DNA from: Cololabis saira
Taxonomy: Eukaryota; Chordata; Actinopteri; Beloniformes; Belonidae
NCBI RefSeq assembly: GCF_033807715.1
Contig: NC_084598.1
Location: 46,225,231 to 46,289,230, forward strand
Direction of reading: 5' to 3'
Length of the DNA stretch: 64,000 nucleotides
The notes under the pieces were generated by a model. The model made no database searches. It was not told where the DNA came from and saw only the letters and a list, made by a program, of their open reading frames with translations. Shown piece by piece: positions 11,692-25,300 of this stretch. The stretch's first letter is position 1. Every line of letters begins with the position of its first letter. The translations under genes were made by a program, and so were the position numbers.

Positions 11692-13710
11692 ATGCAGAGC
11701 TGTAGTTTAACACACTTCTCTGCTGCTTCTCGAGGACCAACGCCTGCCAACAAAACTATAAGATTACATGATGTAAATGGTAACTCTAACCAGGTGCCTA
11801 GCAAAATAGAAGTGGTTGCAGTTCCCCGCCCTCCACTAGTTCACCAGGTGCGGCGTTATAGAGGCGTTAACCAAGATAACCTTGTAAAAATTAAAACCAA
11901 TGTACATTTGGTACCAATTACAGACCTAAAAATTAGATGCGGACTACTAAATATACGATCGTTAAGCTCCAAGTCTCTGTTAGTAAACGATATAATTACA
12001 GAGAGCAGGAGTGATGTTTTCTGCTTAACAGAAACATGGTTACAGGAGGAAGAGTATGTTAGTTTGAATGAATCAACTCCGCCCGGCTACTTTAATCATC
12101 ACATTCCTAGAAACACGGGCCGAGGCGGAGGAGTCGCAGCAATTTATAACTCCAGTCTCCAAACAAAAATTGAACCTAAGTGCAATCATAATACATTTGA
12201 AAGCCTCATGCTTGGTCTGAAATTCCCGAGCTGGAAATCAGAGAAGCCAGTTGTGTTAGTGGTAGTGTATCGGCCCCCTGCTGGCGCTTATCTAGAGTTT
12301 TTGTCTGAATTTTCAGATTTCCTTTCTGGATTATTGATCAGCACAGATAAATTCATCATAGTGGGTGATTTTAATATTCATATGGATGTTGAAAGCGATA
12401 ATCTTAAATTAGCTTTCAATTCTCTTCTAGAATCAATGGGTATCTCACAAAAAGTGGACGGGCCGACGCATTGTTTTGGTCATACTCTCGATCTCGTTCT
12501 CACCTACGGTGTTGAAACTGATGGTCTGTTGGTGTCACCTGTAAACTCCCTTTTATCCGACCATTATTTAATAACGTTGGAATTGAATGTTGTTGATGTT
12601 GAAGTGCAAAACAGGAGGTATTATTTTAGCAGATGTTTGTCTGATGAAGCTATTGCTAAATTTAAGGAGACCATTGCTCGTCTTGCGACAGTGGAAAATA
12701 GTGAAGCCTTTACTGAAGCAATAGAGGCCAGTGACCTGGGTTCTACCTCTGATGTTGATTTTCTTGTTAGTAACACTGCTGATCTGTTGCACTCAGCTTT
12801 AGATGAAGTTGCTCCTTTGAAAAGGAGGGTTTCTAGCCACAGGAGCTTAACTCCCTGGTACAATTCAGATATTCGCATGTTGAAACAAAGCGTGCGTAAA
12901 ATAGAAAGGAAGTGGCACTCTTGTAAGTCTGTAGACTTCTATCGTGAATGGAAAGATATTCTAATAGTATATAAAAAAGCCATTCGCAAAGCAAGAACAG
13001 CTTATTATTCAACGTTGATAGAGGATAACAAAAGTAACCCACGTTTTCTGTTCAGCACTGTAGCCAGGCTGACAAAGAGTCACAGCTCTGTTGAGCCGTG
13101 CATTCCTGCAGCTCTCAGTAGTGAGGACTTTATGAGCTTCTTCAACAGTAAAATCGCGAGAATTAGAGAAGAAATCAACCAGCCGGTTGTGGGTGTTTCT
13201 TCAGCTTTAGCGACTTCCCTAGGCTCTGACTTGTCTCTAGACTGTTTTGATCCTATAGACCTCCCTGAGCTGACCTCACTCGTCAATAGAGCTAAGTCAA
13301 CCACATGTATGTTAGACCCCATCCCGACTCGACTATTCAAAAATGTTTTTTCTCTTATTGGTGTGACAATACTGGACCAAATTAACCTATCCCTAAGCTT
13401 AGGATATGTACCACAGGTTTTCAAAGTGGCAGTAATTAAACCTTTACTTAAAAAACCTTCTCTTGACCCAGACACCTTAGCTAATTATAAACCAATTTCC
13501 AACCTTCCATTTGTATCTAAAATTCTGGAAAAGGCAGTTTCAAGCCAGTTATGTGACTATTTGTATAGAAATGATTTGTTTGAAGTCTTTCAGTCAGGGT
13601 TCAGAATGCATCATAGCACAGAGACAGCACTGGTTCGAGTCACGAATGACCTTCTTATGGCCTCAGATAAGGGATTAGTGTCCATACTGGTTCTACTGGA
13701 CCTCAGATAA
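11692..13710 (+). pseudogene. L2 ORF2 endonuclease and RT fingers, copy 2
   Basis: The frame has 672 codons with every endonuclease landmark of copy 1 (ETW, GDFNIH, SDH). It differs in the stretch after SDH, where it reads [12 protein letters not shown]. It ends in the first 40-bp unit with the same TAA. Confidence 0.9.
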
Positions 13711-13940
13711 GGGATTAGTGTCCATACTGGTTCTACTGGACTTCAGATAAGGGATTAGTGTCCATACTGGTTCTACTGGACCTCAGATAAGGGATTAGTG
13801 TCCATACTGGTTCTACTGGACCTCAGATAAGGGATTAGTGTCCATACTGGTTCTACTGGACCTCAGATAAGGGATTAGTGTCCATACTGGTTCTACTGGA
13901 CCTCAGATAAGGGATTAGTGTCCATACTGGTTCTACTGGA
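13661..13940 (+). repeat. 40-bp tandem expansion in RT, 7 units, copy 2
   Basis: Seven 40-bp units lie between the flanking CCTCAG hexamers at 13661 and 13941. As in copy 1, one unit starts CTTCAG, but it is the third unit here, against the fourth in copy 1. A unit was therefore gained or lost after the copies separated. Confidence 0.96.
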
Positions 13941-15030
13941 CCTCAGTGCTGCTTTTGACACTATAGATCATGGCATTTTACTGCACAGGTTAGAGCATGT
14001 TGTTGGGATTAAAGGGACAGCTCTATGTTGGTTTAAATCATATCTATCTGACAGGTTCCAGTTTGTTCATGTACATGAGGTTTCTTCAGAACAGTCAAGG
14101 GTCTGTTATGGTGTTCCGCAGGGTTCAGTGCTAGGGCCAATCTTGTTCAGTTTATACATGCAGCCCTTGGGAAGTATAATCCAGAATCACGGCATACACT
14201 TTCATTGTTATGCTGATGATACGCAGCTCTACTTGTCTATGAAGCCGGATGAAACAGAACCGTTAGTTAAACTTCAGGCATGTCTTAGGGACATCAAGGA
14301 CTGGATGTCCAGAAATTTCTTGCTTCTAAATTCAGATAAAACAGAGGTTATCATTCTTGGTCCAGAGCATCTTAGGAAGGGATTAGATGGTGTTGCGATG
14401 GCTTCCAGTGCAACTGTGAAAAACCTTGGTGTTGTTTTCGATCAGGATTTGTCGTTTAAACCATATGTTAATCAGGTTTGTAAAATAGCGTTTTTCCATC
14501 TCCGTAATATTGCAAAAATTAGGAAAATCCTCTCGCAGAGTGATGCAGAAAAACTAGTTCATGCGTTTGTATCTTCTAGACTGGATTACTGTAATGTGTT
14601 GTTAGCAGGATGTCCAAGTAATTTGCTGAATAGGCTCCAGCTGATCCAGAATGCAGCAGCACGAGTGCTGACAGGAATCAGCAGGAGAGACCACGTCTCT
14701 CCAGTGTTAGTGTCGCTCCATTGGCTACCTGTAAAATTCAGAATTCAATTTAAAATTTTATTACTTGCGTATAAAGCCCAAAACGGCTTAGCTCCGCAGT
14801 ATTTACAAGATTTGATAGTGCCTTATGTTCCTGGCCGAGCTCTCCGCTCCCAGGGTGCAGGTTTACTCGTAGTTCCTAGAGTATCTAAATGTAGATTTGG
14901 AGGGCGGGCGTTCTGCTATCAGGCACCATTACTATGGAACCAACTTCCAATCTGGGTTAAGGAGGCTGACACCACCTCCACCTTTAAAACTAAACTTAAA
15001 ACCTTTCTGTTTAGTAAAGCCTATAGTTAG
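13918..15030 (+). pseudogene. L2 ORF2 RT palm and thumb, copy 2
   Basis: The open frame has 370 codons with AFDTIDH, GVPQGSVLGP and YADD intact and ends at the same TAG as copy 1. Its start lies within the last 40-bp unit and is not a natural initiator. Confidence 0.9.
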
Positions 15031-15404
15031 TGTTTAGTAAACCTCTAGCTGGTGTTGGTAAATCTCTAGGTAGTGTAAACTCTAGTGTGTTAGAGTCAGT
15101 AGTCATAGTTGCAGCTATAGAACAAGACTATAATAGTTAGTCTCAAATATAGCTTGGTGGTAGATATGCTGCTATAGGCTTATGCTGCAGGGGGGCACCG
15201 ACATGATCCGCTGGGCGGTGCCTCTCACCCTTCTTCTCCTCTCCTCTTCTCTTCCTCTCTTCTCCATTTCCATTTTTATTTATTATAAATATCTCATAGC
15301 TATCATTTTTGTCCATCGTTCCTGTAGTTTCTTGTGCCGGCCCCCCTTTTTTCTCTTTTGTGTATGTTTGCAGGCCTGAGCCTCAGGAGCTGCGTTCTGG
15401 CCTG

Positions 15405-15760
15405 TGTTCCCGGCCCTCCCCCCCCCTCTGGTCATCCCATTGCTTCTTCCACCTGCCTACGTGGATGTCTGCTGTTGCTGCTTCCGCCTGCCTGCACCCC
15501 CCCCCCCCCCCTCTGGTCATCCCGCTGCTGCTTCCACATGACTGTTGTGTGCTGCTGACGCCCCCCCCCCCCCCCCTCTGGTCATCCCGCTGCTGCTTCC
15601 ACATGACTGTTGTGTGCTGCTGACGCCCCCCCCCCCCACCTCTGGTCATCCCGCTGCTGCTTCCACATGACTGTTGTGTGCTGCTGACGCCCCCCCCCCC
15701 ACCTCTGGTCATCCCGCTGCTGCTTCCACCTGCCTGCTGTGCTGTCGACGTCCCTGACTC
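15405..15760 (+). repeat. C-rich tandem repeats in the L2 3' UTR, copy 2
   Basis: About four units of the 60-66-bp C-rich repeat are present. The C tracts differ in length from those of copy 1 at corresponding positions, showing ongoing tract instability. Confidence 0.88.
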
Positions 15761-16035
15761 CCCCAGTCTGGCCCTCGGCAGGAGGGTCCCCCCTTATGAG
15801 CCTGGTCCTGGTCCAGGTTTCTTCCTCCTAAAGGGGAGTTTTTCCTTGCCACTGTTTGGCTTAAGGCTTTTCTCCCACTATGGGAGTTTTTACCTGCCAT
15901 TGTTTATGTAATAATTGCTCGGGGGTTTATGTTTATGTTTATGTTTATGTTCATGTTCTGGATCTCTGGAAAGCGTCTAGAGACATCTGTTGTATTAGAC
16001 GCTATATAAATAAAATTGAATTGAATTGAATTGAA

Positions 16036-19000
16036 AGACTGGACCTCTGCAGAGGAACGAAGACTGGACCTCTGCACAGGAACGAAGACTGGACCTCTGC
16101 AGAGGAACGAAGACTGGACCTCTGCAGAACGAAGACTGGACCTCTGTAGAGGAACGAAGACTGGACCTCTGCAGAGGAATGAAGACTGGACCTCTGCAGA
16201 GGAACGAAGACTGGACCTCTGCAGAACGAAGACTGGACCTCTGTAGAGGAACGAAGACTGGACCTCTGCAGAGGAACGAAGACTGGACCTCTGCAGAGGA
16301 ACGAAGACTGGACCTCTGCAGAGGAACGAAGACTGGACCTCTGCAGAACGAAGACTGGACCTCTGCAGAACGAAGACTGGACCTCTGCAGAGGAACGAAG
16401 ACTGGACCTCTGCAGAGGAACGAAGACTGGACCTCTGCAGAGGAACAAAGACTGGACCTCTGCAGAGGAACGAAGACTGGACCTCTGCAGAACGAAGACT
16501 GGACCTCTGCAGAGGAACGAAGACTGGACCTCTGCAGAGGAACGAAGACTGGACCTCTGCAGAGGAATGAAGACTGGACCTCTGCAGAGGAACGAAGACT
16601 GGACCTCTGCAGAGGAATGAAGACTGGACCTCTGCAGAATGAAGACTGGACCTCTGCAGAGGAACGAAAACTGGACCTCTGCAGAGGAACGAAGACTGGA
16701 CCTCTGCAGAGGAATGAAGACTGGACCTCTGCAGAGGAATGAAGACTGGACCTCTGCAGAGGAACGAAGACTGGACCTCTGCAAAACGAAGACTGGACCT
16801 CTGCAGAGGAACGAAGACTGGACCTCTGCAGAACGAAGACTGGACCTCTGCACAGGAATGAAGACTGGACCTCTGCACAGGAACGAAGACTGGACCTCTG
16901 CAGAGGAACGAAGACTGGACCTCTGCAGAGGAATGAAGACTGGACCTCTGCAGAGGAATGAAGACTGGACCTCTGCAGAGGAACGAAGACTGGACCTCTG
17001 CAGAACGAAGACTGGACCTCTGCACAGGAATGAAGACTGGACCTCTGCACAGGAACGAAGACTGGACCTCTGCAGAGGAACGAAGACTGGACCTCTGCAG
17101 AGGAATGAAGACTGGACCTCTGCAGAGGAATGAAGACTGGACCTCTGCAGAGGAATGAAGACTGGACCTCTGCAGAGGAACGAAGACTGGACCTCTGCAG
17201 AACGAAGACTGGACCTCTGCACAGGAATGAAGACTGGACCTCTGCACAGGAACGAAGACTGGACCTCTGCAGAGGAACGAAGACTGGACCTCTGCAGAGG
17301 AACGAAGACTGGACCTCTGCAGAACGAAGACTGGACCTCTGCAGAGGAACGAAGACTGGACCTCTGCAGAACGAAGACTGGACCTCTGCAGAACGAAGAC
17401 TGGACCTCTGCAGAGGAACGAAGACTGGACCTCTGCAGAGGAATGAAGACTGGACCTCTGCAGAATGAAGACTGGACCTCTGCAGAGGAACGGAGACTGG
17501 ACCTCTGCAGAACGAAGACTGGACCTCTGCAGAACGAAGACTGGACCTCTGCAGAACAAAGACTGGACCTCTGCAGAGGAACGAAGACTGGACCTCTGCA
17601 GAGGAATGAAGACTGGACCTCTGCAGAGGAACGAAGACTGGACCTCTGCAGAGGAACGAAGACTGGACCTCTGCAGAGGAACGAAGACTGGACCTCTGCA
17701 GAGGAATGAAGACTGGACCTCTGCAGAGGAACGAAGACTGGACCTCTGCAGAACGAAGACTGGACCTCTGCAGAACGAAGACTGGACCTCTGCAGAGGAA
17801 TGAAGACTGGACCTCTGCAGAACAAAGACTGGACCTCTGCAGAATGAAGACTGGACCTCTGCAGAGGAATGAAGACTGGACCTCTGCAGAGGAATGAATA
17901 CTGGACCTCTGCAGAACAAAGACTGGACCTCTGCAGAATGAAGACTGGACCTCTGCAGAGGAATGAAGACTGGACCTCTGCAGAGGAATGAATACTGGAC
18001 CTCTGCAGAACAAAGACTGGACCTCTGCAGAATGAAGACTGGACCTCTGCAGATGAATGAAGACTGGACCTCTGCAGAGGAATGAAGACTGGACCTCTGC
18101 AGAGGAACGAAGACTGGACCTCTGCAGAGGAACGAAGACTGGACCTCTGCAGAGGAACGAAGACTGGACCTCTGCAGAACGAAGACTGGACCTCTGCAGA
18201 GGAACGAAGACTGGACCTCTGCAGAGGAATGAAGACTGGACCTCTGCAGAACGAAGACTGGACCTCTGCAGAGGAATGAAGACTGGACCTCTGTAGAACA
18301 AAGACTGGACCTCTGTAGAACAAAGACTGGACCTCTGCAGAGGAATGAAGACTGGACCTCTGCAGAGGAATGAAGACTGGACCTCTGCAGAGGAACGAAG
18401 AATGGACCTCTGCAGAGGAACCAAGACTGGACCTCTGCAGAGGAACGAAGACTGGACCTCTGCAGAGGAACGAAGACTGGACCTCTGCAGAACGAAGACT
18501 GGACCTCTGCAGAATGAAGACTGGACCTCTGCAGAGGAACGAAAACTGGACCTCTGCAGAGGAACGAAGACTGGACCTCTGCAGAGGAATGAAGACTGGA
18601 CCTCTGCAGAGGAATGAAGACTGGACCTCTGCAGAGGAACGAAGACTGGACCTCTGCAAAACGAAGACTGGACCTCTGCAGAGGAACGAAGCCTGGACCT
18701 CTGCAGAACGAAGACTGGACCTCTGCACAGGAATGAAGACTGGACCTCTGCACAGGAACGAAGACTGGACCTCTGCAGAGGAACGAAGACTGGACCTCTG
18801 CAGAGGAATGAAGACTGGACCTCTGCAGAGGAATGAAGACTGGACCTCTGCAGAGGAACGAAGACTGGACCTCTGCAGAACGAAGACTGGACCTCTGCAC
18901 AGGAATGAAGACTGGACCTCTGCACAGGAACGAAGACTGGACCTCTGCAGAGGAACGAAGACTGGACCTCTGCAGAGGAATGAAGACTGGACCTCTGCAG

Positions 19001-20613
19001 AGGAATGAAGACTGGACCTCTGCAGAGGAATGAAGACTGGACCTCTGCAGAGGAACGAAGACTGGACCTCTGCAGAACGAAGACTGGACCTCTGCACAGG
19101 AATGAAGACTGGACCTCTGCACAGGAACGAAGACTGGACCTCTGCAGAGGAACGAAGACTGGACCTCTGCAGAGGAACGAAGACTGGACCTCTGCAGAAC
19201 GAAGACTGGACCTCTGCAGAGGAACGAAGACTGGACCTCTGCAGAACGAAGACTGGACCTCTGCAGAACGAAGACTGGACCTCTGCAGAGGAACGAAGAC
19301 TGGACCTCTGCAGAGGAATGAAGACTGGACCTCTGCAGAATGAAGACTGGACCTCTGCAGAGGAACGAAGACTGGACCTCTGCAGAACGAAGACTGGACC
19401 TCTGCAGAACGAAGACTGGACCTCTGCAGAACAAAGACTGGACCTCTGCAGAGGAACGAAGACTGGACCTCTGCAGAGGAATGAAGACTGGACCTCTGCA
19501 GAGGAACGAAGACTGGACCTCTGCAGAGGAACGAAGACTGGACCTCTGCAGAGGAACGAAGACTGGACCTCTGCAGAGGAATGAAGACTGGACCTCTGCA
19601 GAGGAACGAAGACTGGACCTCTGCAGAACGAAGACTGGACCTCTGCAGAACGAAGACTGGACCTCTGCAGAGGAATGAAGACTGGACCTCTGCAGAACAA
19701 AGACTGGACCTCTGCAGAATGAAGACTGGACCTCTGCAGAGGAACGAAGACTGGACCTCTGCAGAACAAAGACTGGACCTCTGCAGAATGAAGACTGGAC
19801 CTCTGCAGAGGAATGAAGACTGGACCTCTGCAGAGGAATGAATACTGGACCTCTGCAGAACAAAGACTGGACCTCTGCAGAATGAAGACTGGACCTCTGC
19901 AGATGAATGAAGACTGGACCTCTGCAGAGGAATGAAGACTGGACCTCTGCAGAGGAACGAAGACTGGACCTCTGCAGAGGAACGAAGACTGGACCTCTGC
20001 AGAGGAACGAAGACTGGACCTCTGCAGAACGAAGACTGGACCTCTGCAGAGGAACGAAGACTGGACCTCTGCAGAGGAATGAAGACTGGACCTCTGCAGA
20101 ACGAAGACTGGACCTCTGCAGAGGAATGAAGACTGGACCTCTGTAGAACAAAGACTGGACCTCTGTAGAACAAAGACTGGACCTCTGCAGAGGAATGAAG
20201 ACTGGACCTCTGCAGAGGAATGAAGACTGGACCTCTGCAGAGGAACGAAGAATGGACCTCTGCAGAGGAACCAAGACTGGACCTCTGCAGAGGAACGAAG
20301 ACTGGACCTCTGCAGAACAAAGACTGGACCTCTGCAGAACGAAGACTGGACCTCTGCAGAATGAAGACTGGACCTCTGCAGAATGAAGACTGGACCTCTG
20401 CAGAGGAATGAAGACTGGACCTCTGCAGAGGAACGAAGACTGGACCTCTGCAGAACGAAGAATGGACCTCTGCAGAGGAACGAAGACTGGACCTCTGCAG
20501 AGGAACGAAGACTGGACCTCTGCAGAGGAACGAAGACTGGACCTCTGCAGAGGAACGAAGACTGGACCTCTGCAGAGGAATGAAGACTGGACCTCTGCAG
20601 AGGAACGAAGACT
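16036..20613. repeat. Minisatellite array 3 with an internal 1.87-kb duplication
   Basis: This array is 4.58 kb, against about 2.7 kb for arrays 2 and 4. The excess is explained by a block duplicated in tandem: the GAAAACTGG marker occurs at about 16666 and 18541 (spacing about 1875 bp), and GAATACTGG, TGTAGAACA and AAGAATGG markers are likewise doubled. A private GAAGCCTGG variant (about 18688) marks the second block. Confidence 0.94.
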
Positions 20614-20830
20614 CCCCAATCTGACCAGCGATGACATGTTTAGTCGCATGCTCTCGCTCCGTCGCTGGTTGTATCGGTGGTGTTCAGAAAACGACGTGGC
20701 CTTTATTGACAATTGGGAAACGTTCTGGGGAAAGCCCGGTCTGATTAGAAGAGACGGCATTCATCCCACCCGGGATGGTGCTGCTCTTGTCTCTAGTAAT
20801 TTGGCCTGTTTCATTAGACCCTCTCCCTGA
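20614..20830 (+). pseudogene. L2 ORF1 C-terminal remnant (esterase-like), copy 3
   Basis: Identical in layout to the other two remnants, with satellite immediately upstream and ORF2 21 bp downstream. Confidence 0.73.
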
Positions 20831-20851
20831 CATCGCAGGGTCCAGGCCAGG

Positions 20852-22870
20852 ATGCAGAGCTGTAGTTTAACACACTTCTCTGCTGCTTCTCGAGGACCAA
20901 CGCCTGCCAACAAAACTATAAGATTACATGATGTAAATGGTAACTCTAACCAGGTGCCTAGCAAAATAGAAGTGGTTGCAGTTCCCCGCCCTCCACTAGT
21001 TCACCAGGTGCGGCGTTATAGAGGCGTTAACCAAGATAACCTTGTAAAAATTAAAACCAATGTACATTTGGTACCAATTACAGACCTAAAAATTAGATGC
21101 GGACTACTAAATATACGATCGTTAAGCTCCAAGTCTCTGTTAGTAAACGATATAATTACAGAGAGCAGGAGTGATGTTTTCTGCTTAACAGAAACATGGT
21201 TACAGGAGGAAGAGTATGTTAGTTTGAATGAATCAACTCCGCCCGGCTACTTTAATCATCACATTCCTAGAAACACGGGCCGAGGCGGAGGAGTCGCAGC
21301 AATTTATAACTCCAGTCTCCAAACAAAAATTGAACCTAAGTGCAATCATAATACATTTGAAAGCCTCATGCTTGGTCTGAAATTCCCGAGCTGGAAATCA
21401 GAGAAGCCAGTTGTGTTAGTGGTAGTGTATCGGCCCCCTGCTGGCGCTTATCTAGAGTTTTTGTCTGAATTTTCAGATTTCCTTTCTGGATTATTGATCA
21501 GCACAGATAAATTCATCATAGTGGGTGATTTTAATATTCATATGGATGTTGAAAGCGATAATCTTAAATTAGCTTTCAATTCTCTTCTAGAATCAATGGG
21601 TATCTCACAAAAAGTGGACGGGCCGACGCATTGTTTTGGTCATACTCTCGATCTCGTTCTCACCTACGGTGTTGAAACTGATGGTCTGTTGGTGTCACCT
21701 GTAAACTCCCTTTTATCCGACCATTATTTAATAACGTTGGAATTGAATGTTGTTGATGTTGAAGTGCAAAACAGGAGGTATTATTTTAGCAGATGTTTGT
21801 CTGATGAAGCTATTGCTAAATTTAAGGAGACCATTGCTCGTCTTGCGACAGTGGAAAATAGTGAAGCCTTTACTGAAGCAATAGAGGCCAGTGACCTGGG
21901 TTCTACCTCTGATGTTGATTTTCTTGTTAGTAACACTGCTGATCTGTTGCACTCAGCTTTAGATGAAGTTGCTCCTTTGAAAAGGAGGGTTTCTAGCCAC
22001 AGGAGCTTAACTCCCTGGTACAATTCAGATATTCGCATGTTGAAACAAAGCGTGCGTAAAATAGAAAGGAAGTGGCACTCTTGTAAGTCTGTAGACTTCT
22101 ATCGTGAATGGAAAGATATTCTAATAGTATATAAAAAAGCCATTCGCAAAGCAAGAACAGCTTATTATTCAACGTTGATAGAGGATAACAAAAGTAACCC
22201 ACGTTTTCTGTTCAGCACTGTAGCCAGGCTGACAAAGAGTCACAGCTCTGTTGAGCCGTGCATTCCTGCAGCTCTCAGTAGTGAGGACTTTATGAGCTTC
22301 TTCAACAGTAAAATCGCGAGAATTAGAGAAGAAATCAACCAGCCGGTTGTGGGTGTTTCTTCAGCTTTAGCGACTTCCCTAGGCTCTGACTTGTCTCTAG
22401 ACTGTTTTGATCCTATAGACCTCCCTGAGCTGACCTCACTCGTCAATAGAGCTAAGTCAACCACATGTATGTTAGACCCCATCCCGACTCGACTATTCAA
22501 AAATGTTTTTTCTCTTATTGGTGTGACAATACTGGACCAAATTAACCTATCCCTAAGCTTAGGATATGTACCACAGGTTTTCAAAGTGGCAGTAATTAAA
22601 CCTTTACTTAAAAAACCTTCTCTTGACCCAGACACCTTAGCTAATTATAAACCAATTTCCAACCTTCCATTTGTATCTAAAATTCTGGAAAAGGCAGTTT
22701 CAAGCCAGTTATGTGACTATTTGTATAGAAATGATTTGTTTGAAGTCTTTCAGTCAGGGTTCAGAATGCATCATAGCACAGAGACAGCACTGGTTCGAGT
22801 TACGAATGACCTTCTTATGGCCTCAGATAAGGGATTAGTGTCCATACTGGTTCTACTGGACCTCAGATAA
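20852..22870 (+). pseudogene. L2 ORF2 endonuclease and RT fingers, copy 3
   Basis: The 672-codon frame matches copy 2 in the diagnostic patch after SDH. It stops at TAA in the first 40-bp unit. Endonuclease landmarks are intact. Confidence 0.9.
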
Positions 22871-23542
22871 GGGACTAGTGTCCATACTGGTTCTACTGGA
22901 CCTCAGATAAGGGATTAGTGTCCATACTGGTTCTACTGGACCTCAGATAAGGGACTAGTGTCCATACTGGTTCTACTGGACCTCATACTGGTTCTACTGG
23001 ACCTCAGATAAGGGATTAGTGTCCATACTGGTTCTACTGGACCTCAGATAAGGGATTAGTGTCCATACTGGTTCTACTGGACCTCAGATAAGGGATTAGT
23101 GTCCATACTGGTTCTACTGGACCTCATACTGGTTCTACTGGACCTCAGATAAGGGATTAGTGTCCATACTGGTTCTACTGGACCTCAGATAAGGGATTAG
23201 TGTCCATACTGGTTCTACTGGACCTCAGATAAGGGATTAGTGTCCATACTGGTTCTACTGGACCTCAGATAAGGGATTAGTGTCCATACTGGTTCTACTG
23301 GACCTCAGATAAGGGATTAGTGTCCATACTGGTTCTACTGGACCTCAGATAAGGGATTAGTGTCCATACTGGTTCTACTGGACCTCAGATAAGGGATTAG
23401 TGTCCATACTGGTTCTACTGGACCTCAGATAAGGGAATAGTGTCCATACTGGTTCTACTGGACCTCAGATAAGGGAATAGTGTCCATACTGGTTCTACTG
23501 GACCTCAGATAAGGGATTAGTGTCCATACTGGTTCTACTGGA
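22821..23542 (+). repeat. 40-bp tandem expansion in RT, 17 full + 2 partial units, copy 3
   Basis: The array is 722 bp: 17 units of 40 bp plus two shortened units of 21 bp (CCTCATACTGGTTCTACTGGA) near 22981 and 23122. Variant units reading GGGACTAG (22871, 22951) and GGGAATAG (23431, 23471) occur only here. The two short units lie four units apart with similar neighbours, so a block containing one was itself duplicated. Confidence 0.96.
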
Positions 23543-24632
23543 CCTCAGTGCTGCTTTTGACACTATAGATCATGGCATTTTACTGCACAGGTTAGAGCAT
23601 GTTGTTGGGATTAAAGGGACAGCTCTATGTTGGTTTAAATCATATCTATCTGACAGGTTCCAGTTTGTTCATGTACATGAGGTTTCTTCAGAACAGTCAA
23701 GGGTCTGTTATGGTGTTCCGCAGGGTTCAGTGCTAGGGCCAATCTTGTTCAGTTTATACATGCAGCCCTTGGGAAGTATAATCCAGAATCACGGCATACA
23801 CTTTCATTGTTATGCTGATGATACGCAGCTCTACTTGTCTATGAAGCCGGATGAAACAGAACCGTTAGTTAAACTTCAGGCATGTCTTAGGGACATCAAG
23901 GACTGGATGTCCAGAAATTTCTTGCTTCTAAATTCAGATAAAACAGAGGTTATCATTCTTGGTCCAGAGCATCTTAGGAAGGGATTAGATGGTGTTGCGA
24001 TGGCTTCCAGTGCAACTGTGAAAAACCTTGGTGTTGTTTTCGATCAGGATTTGTCGTTTAAACCATATGTTAATCAGGTTTGTAAAATAGCGTTTTTCCA
24101 TCTCCGTAATATTGCAAAAATTAGGAAAATCCTCTCGCAGAGGGATGCAGAAAAACTAGTTCATGCGTTTGTATCTTCTAGACTGGATTACTGTAATGTG
24201 TTGTTAGCAGGATGTCCAAGTAATTTGCTGAATAGGCTCCAGCTGATCCAGAATGCAGCAGCACGAGTGCTGACAGGAATCAGCAGGAGAGACCACGTCT
24301 CTCCAGTGTTAGTGTCGCTCCATTGGCTACCTGTAAAATTCAGAATTCAATTTAAAATTTTATTACTTGCGTATAAAGCCCAAAACGGCTTAGCTCCGCA
24401 GTATTTACAAGATTTGATAGTGCCTTATGTTCCTGGCCGAGCTCTCCGCTCCCAGGGTGCAGGTTTACTCGTAGTTCCTAGAGTATCTAAATGTAGATTT
24501 GGAGGGCGGGCGTTCTGCTATCAGGCACCATTACTATGGAACCAACTTCCAATCTGGGTTAAGGAGGCTGACACCACCTCCACCTTTAAAACTAAACTTA
24601 AAACCTTTCTGTTTAGTAAAGCCTATAGTTAG
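23520..24632 (+). pseudogene. L2 ORF2 RT palm and thumb, copy 3
   Basis: The 370-codon frame carries the same RT motifs as the other copies. It is separated from the endonuclease part by the longest of the three 40-bp arrays. Confidence 0.9.
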
Positions 24633-25009
24633 TGTTTAGTAAACCTCTAGCTGGTGTTGGTAAATCTCTAGGTAGTGTAAACTCTAGTGTGTTAGAGTCA
24701 GTAGTCATAGTTGCAGCTATAGAACAAGACTATAATAGTTAGTCTCAAATATAGCTTGGTGGTAGATATGCTGCTATAGGCTTATGCTGCAGGGGGCACC
24801 GACATGATCCGCTGGGCGGTGCCTCTCACCCTTCTTCTCCTCTCCTCTTCTCTTCCTCTCTTCTCCATTTCCATTTTTATTTATTATAAATATCTCATAG
24901 CTATCATTTTTGTCCATCGTTCCTGTAGTTTCTTGTGCCGGCCCCCCTTTTTTCTCTTTTGTGCATGTTTGCAGGCCTGAGCCTCAGGAGCTGCGTTCTG
25001 GCCTGTGTT

Positions 25010-25300
25010 CCCGGCCCTCCCCCCCCTCTGGTCATCCCATTGCTTCTTCCACCTGCCTACGTGGATGTCTGCTGTTGCTGCTTCCGCCTGCCTGCACCCC
25101 CCCCCCCCCCCTCTGGTCATCCCGCTGCTGCTTCCACATGACTGTTGTGTGCTGCTGACGCCCCCCCCCCCCCCCCCCTCTGGTCATCCCGCTGCTGCTT
25201 CCACATGACTGTTGTGTGCTGCTGACGCCCCCCCCCCCACCTCTGGTCATCCCGCTGCTGCTTCCACCTGCCTGCTGTGCTGTCGACGTCCCTGACTCCC
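25010..25300 (+). repeat. C-rich tandem repeats in the L2 3' UTR, copy 3
   Basis: About three units remain, one fewer than in copies 1 and 2. The C runs reach 16-18 bases near 25161. Confidence 0.88.

Larger units (their letters stand above)
11454..16035 (+). mobile_element. L2-clade LINE, copy 2
   Basis: Structure and junctions are identical to copy 1. It is shorter because the 40-bp array has 7 units and the TTTATG run is short. It shares with copy 3 the variant patch near 12567-12590. It has one private change (RKILSQS in place of RKILSQR in translation, near 14540). The left junction lies 7440 bp from that of copy 1. Confidence 0.93.

Noticed and set aside
15904..20760. Minus-strand ORFs of 1618, 1441 and 1255 codons (and similar ones at 1555-3240, 8545-11600, 25442-28446) as giant repeat proteins
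   Set aside because: They overlap in all three frames of the same strand, repeat the same peptides, run through LINE boundaries and follow from a stop-free repeat unit.
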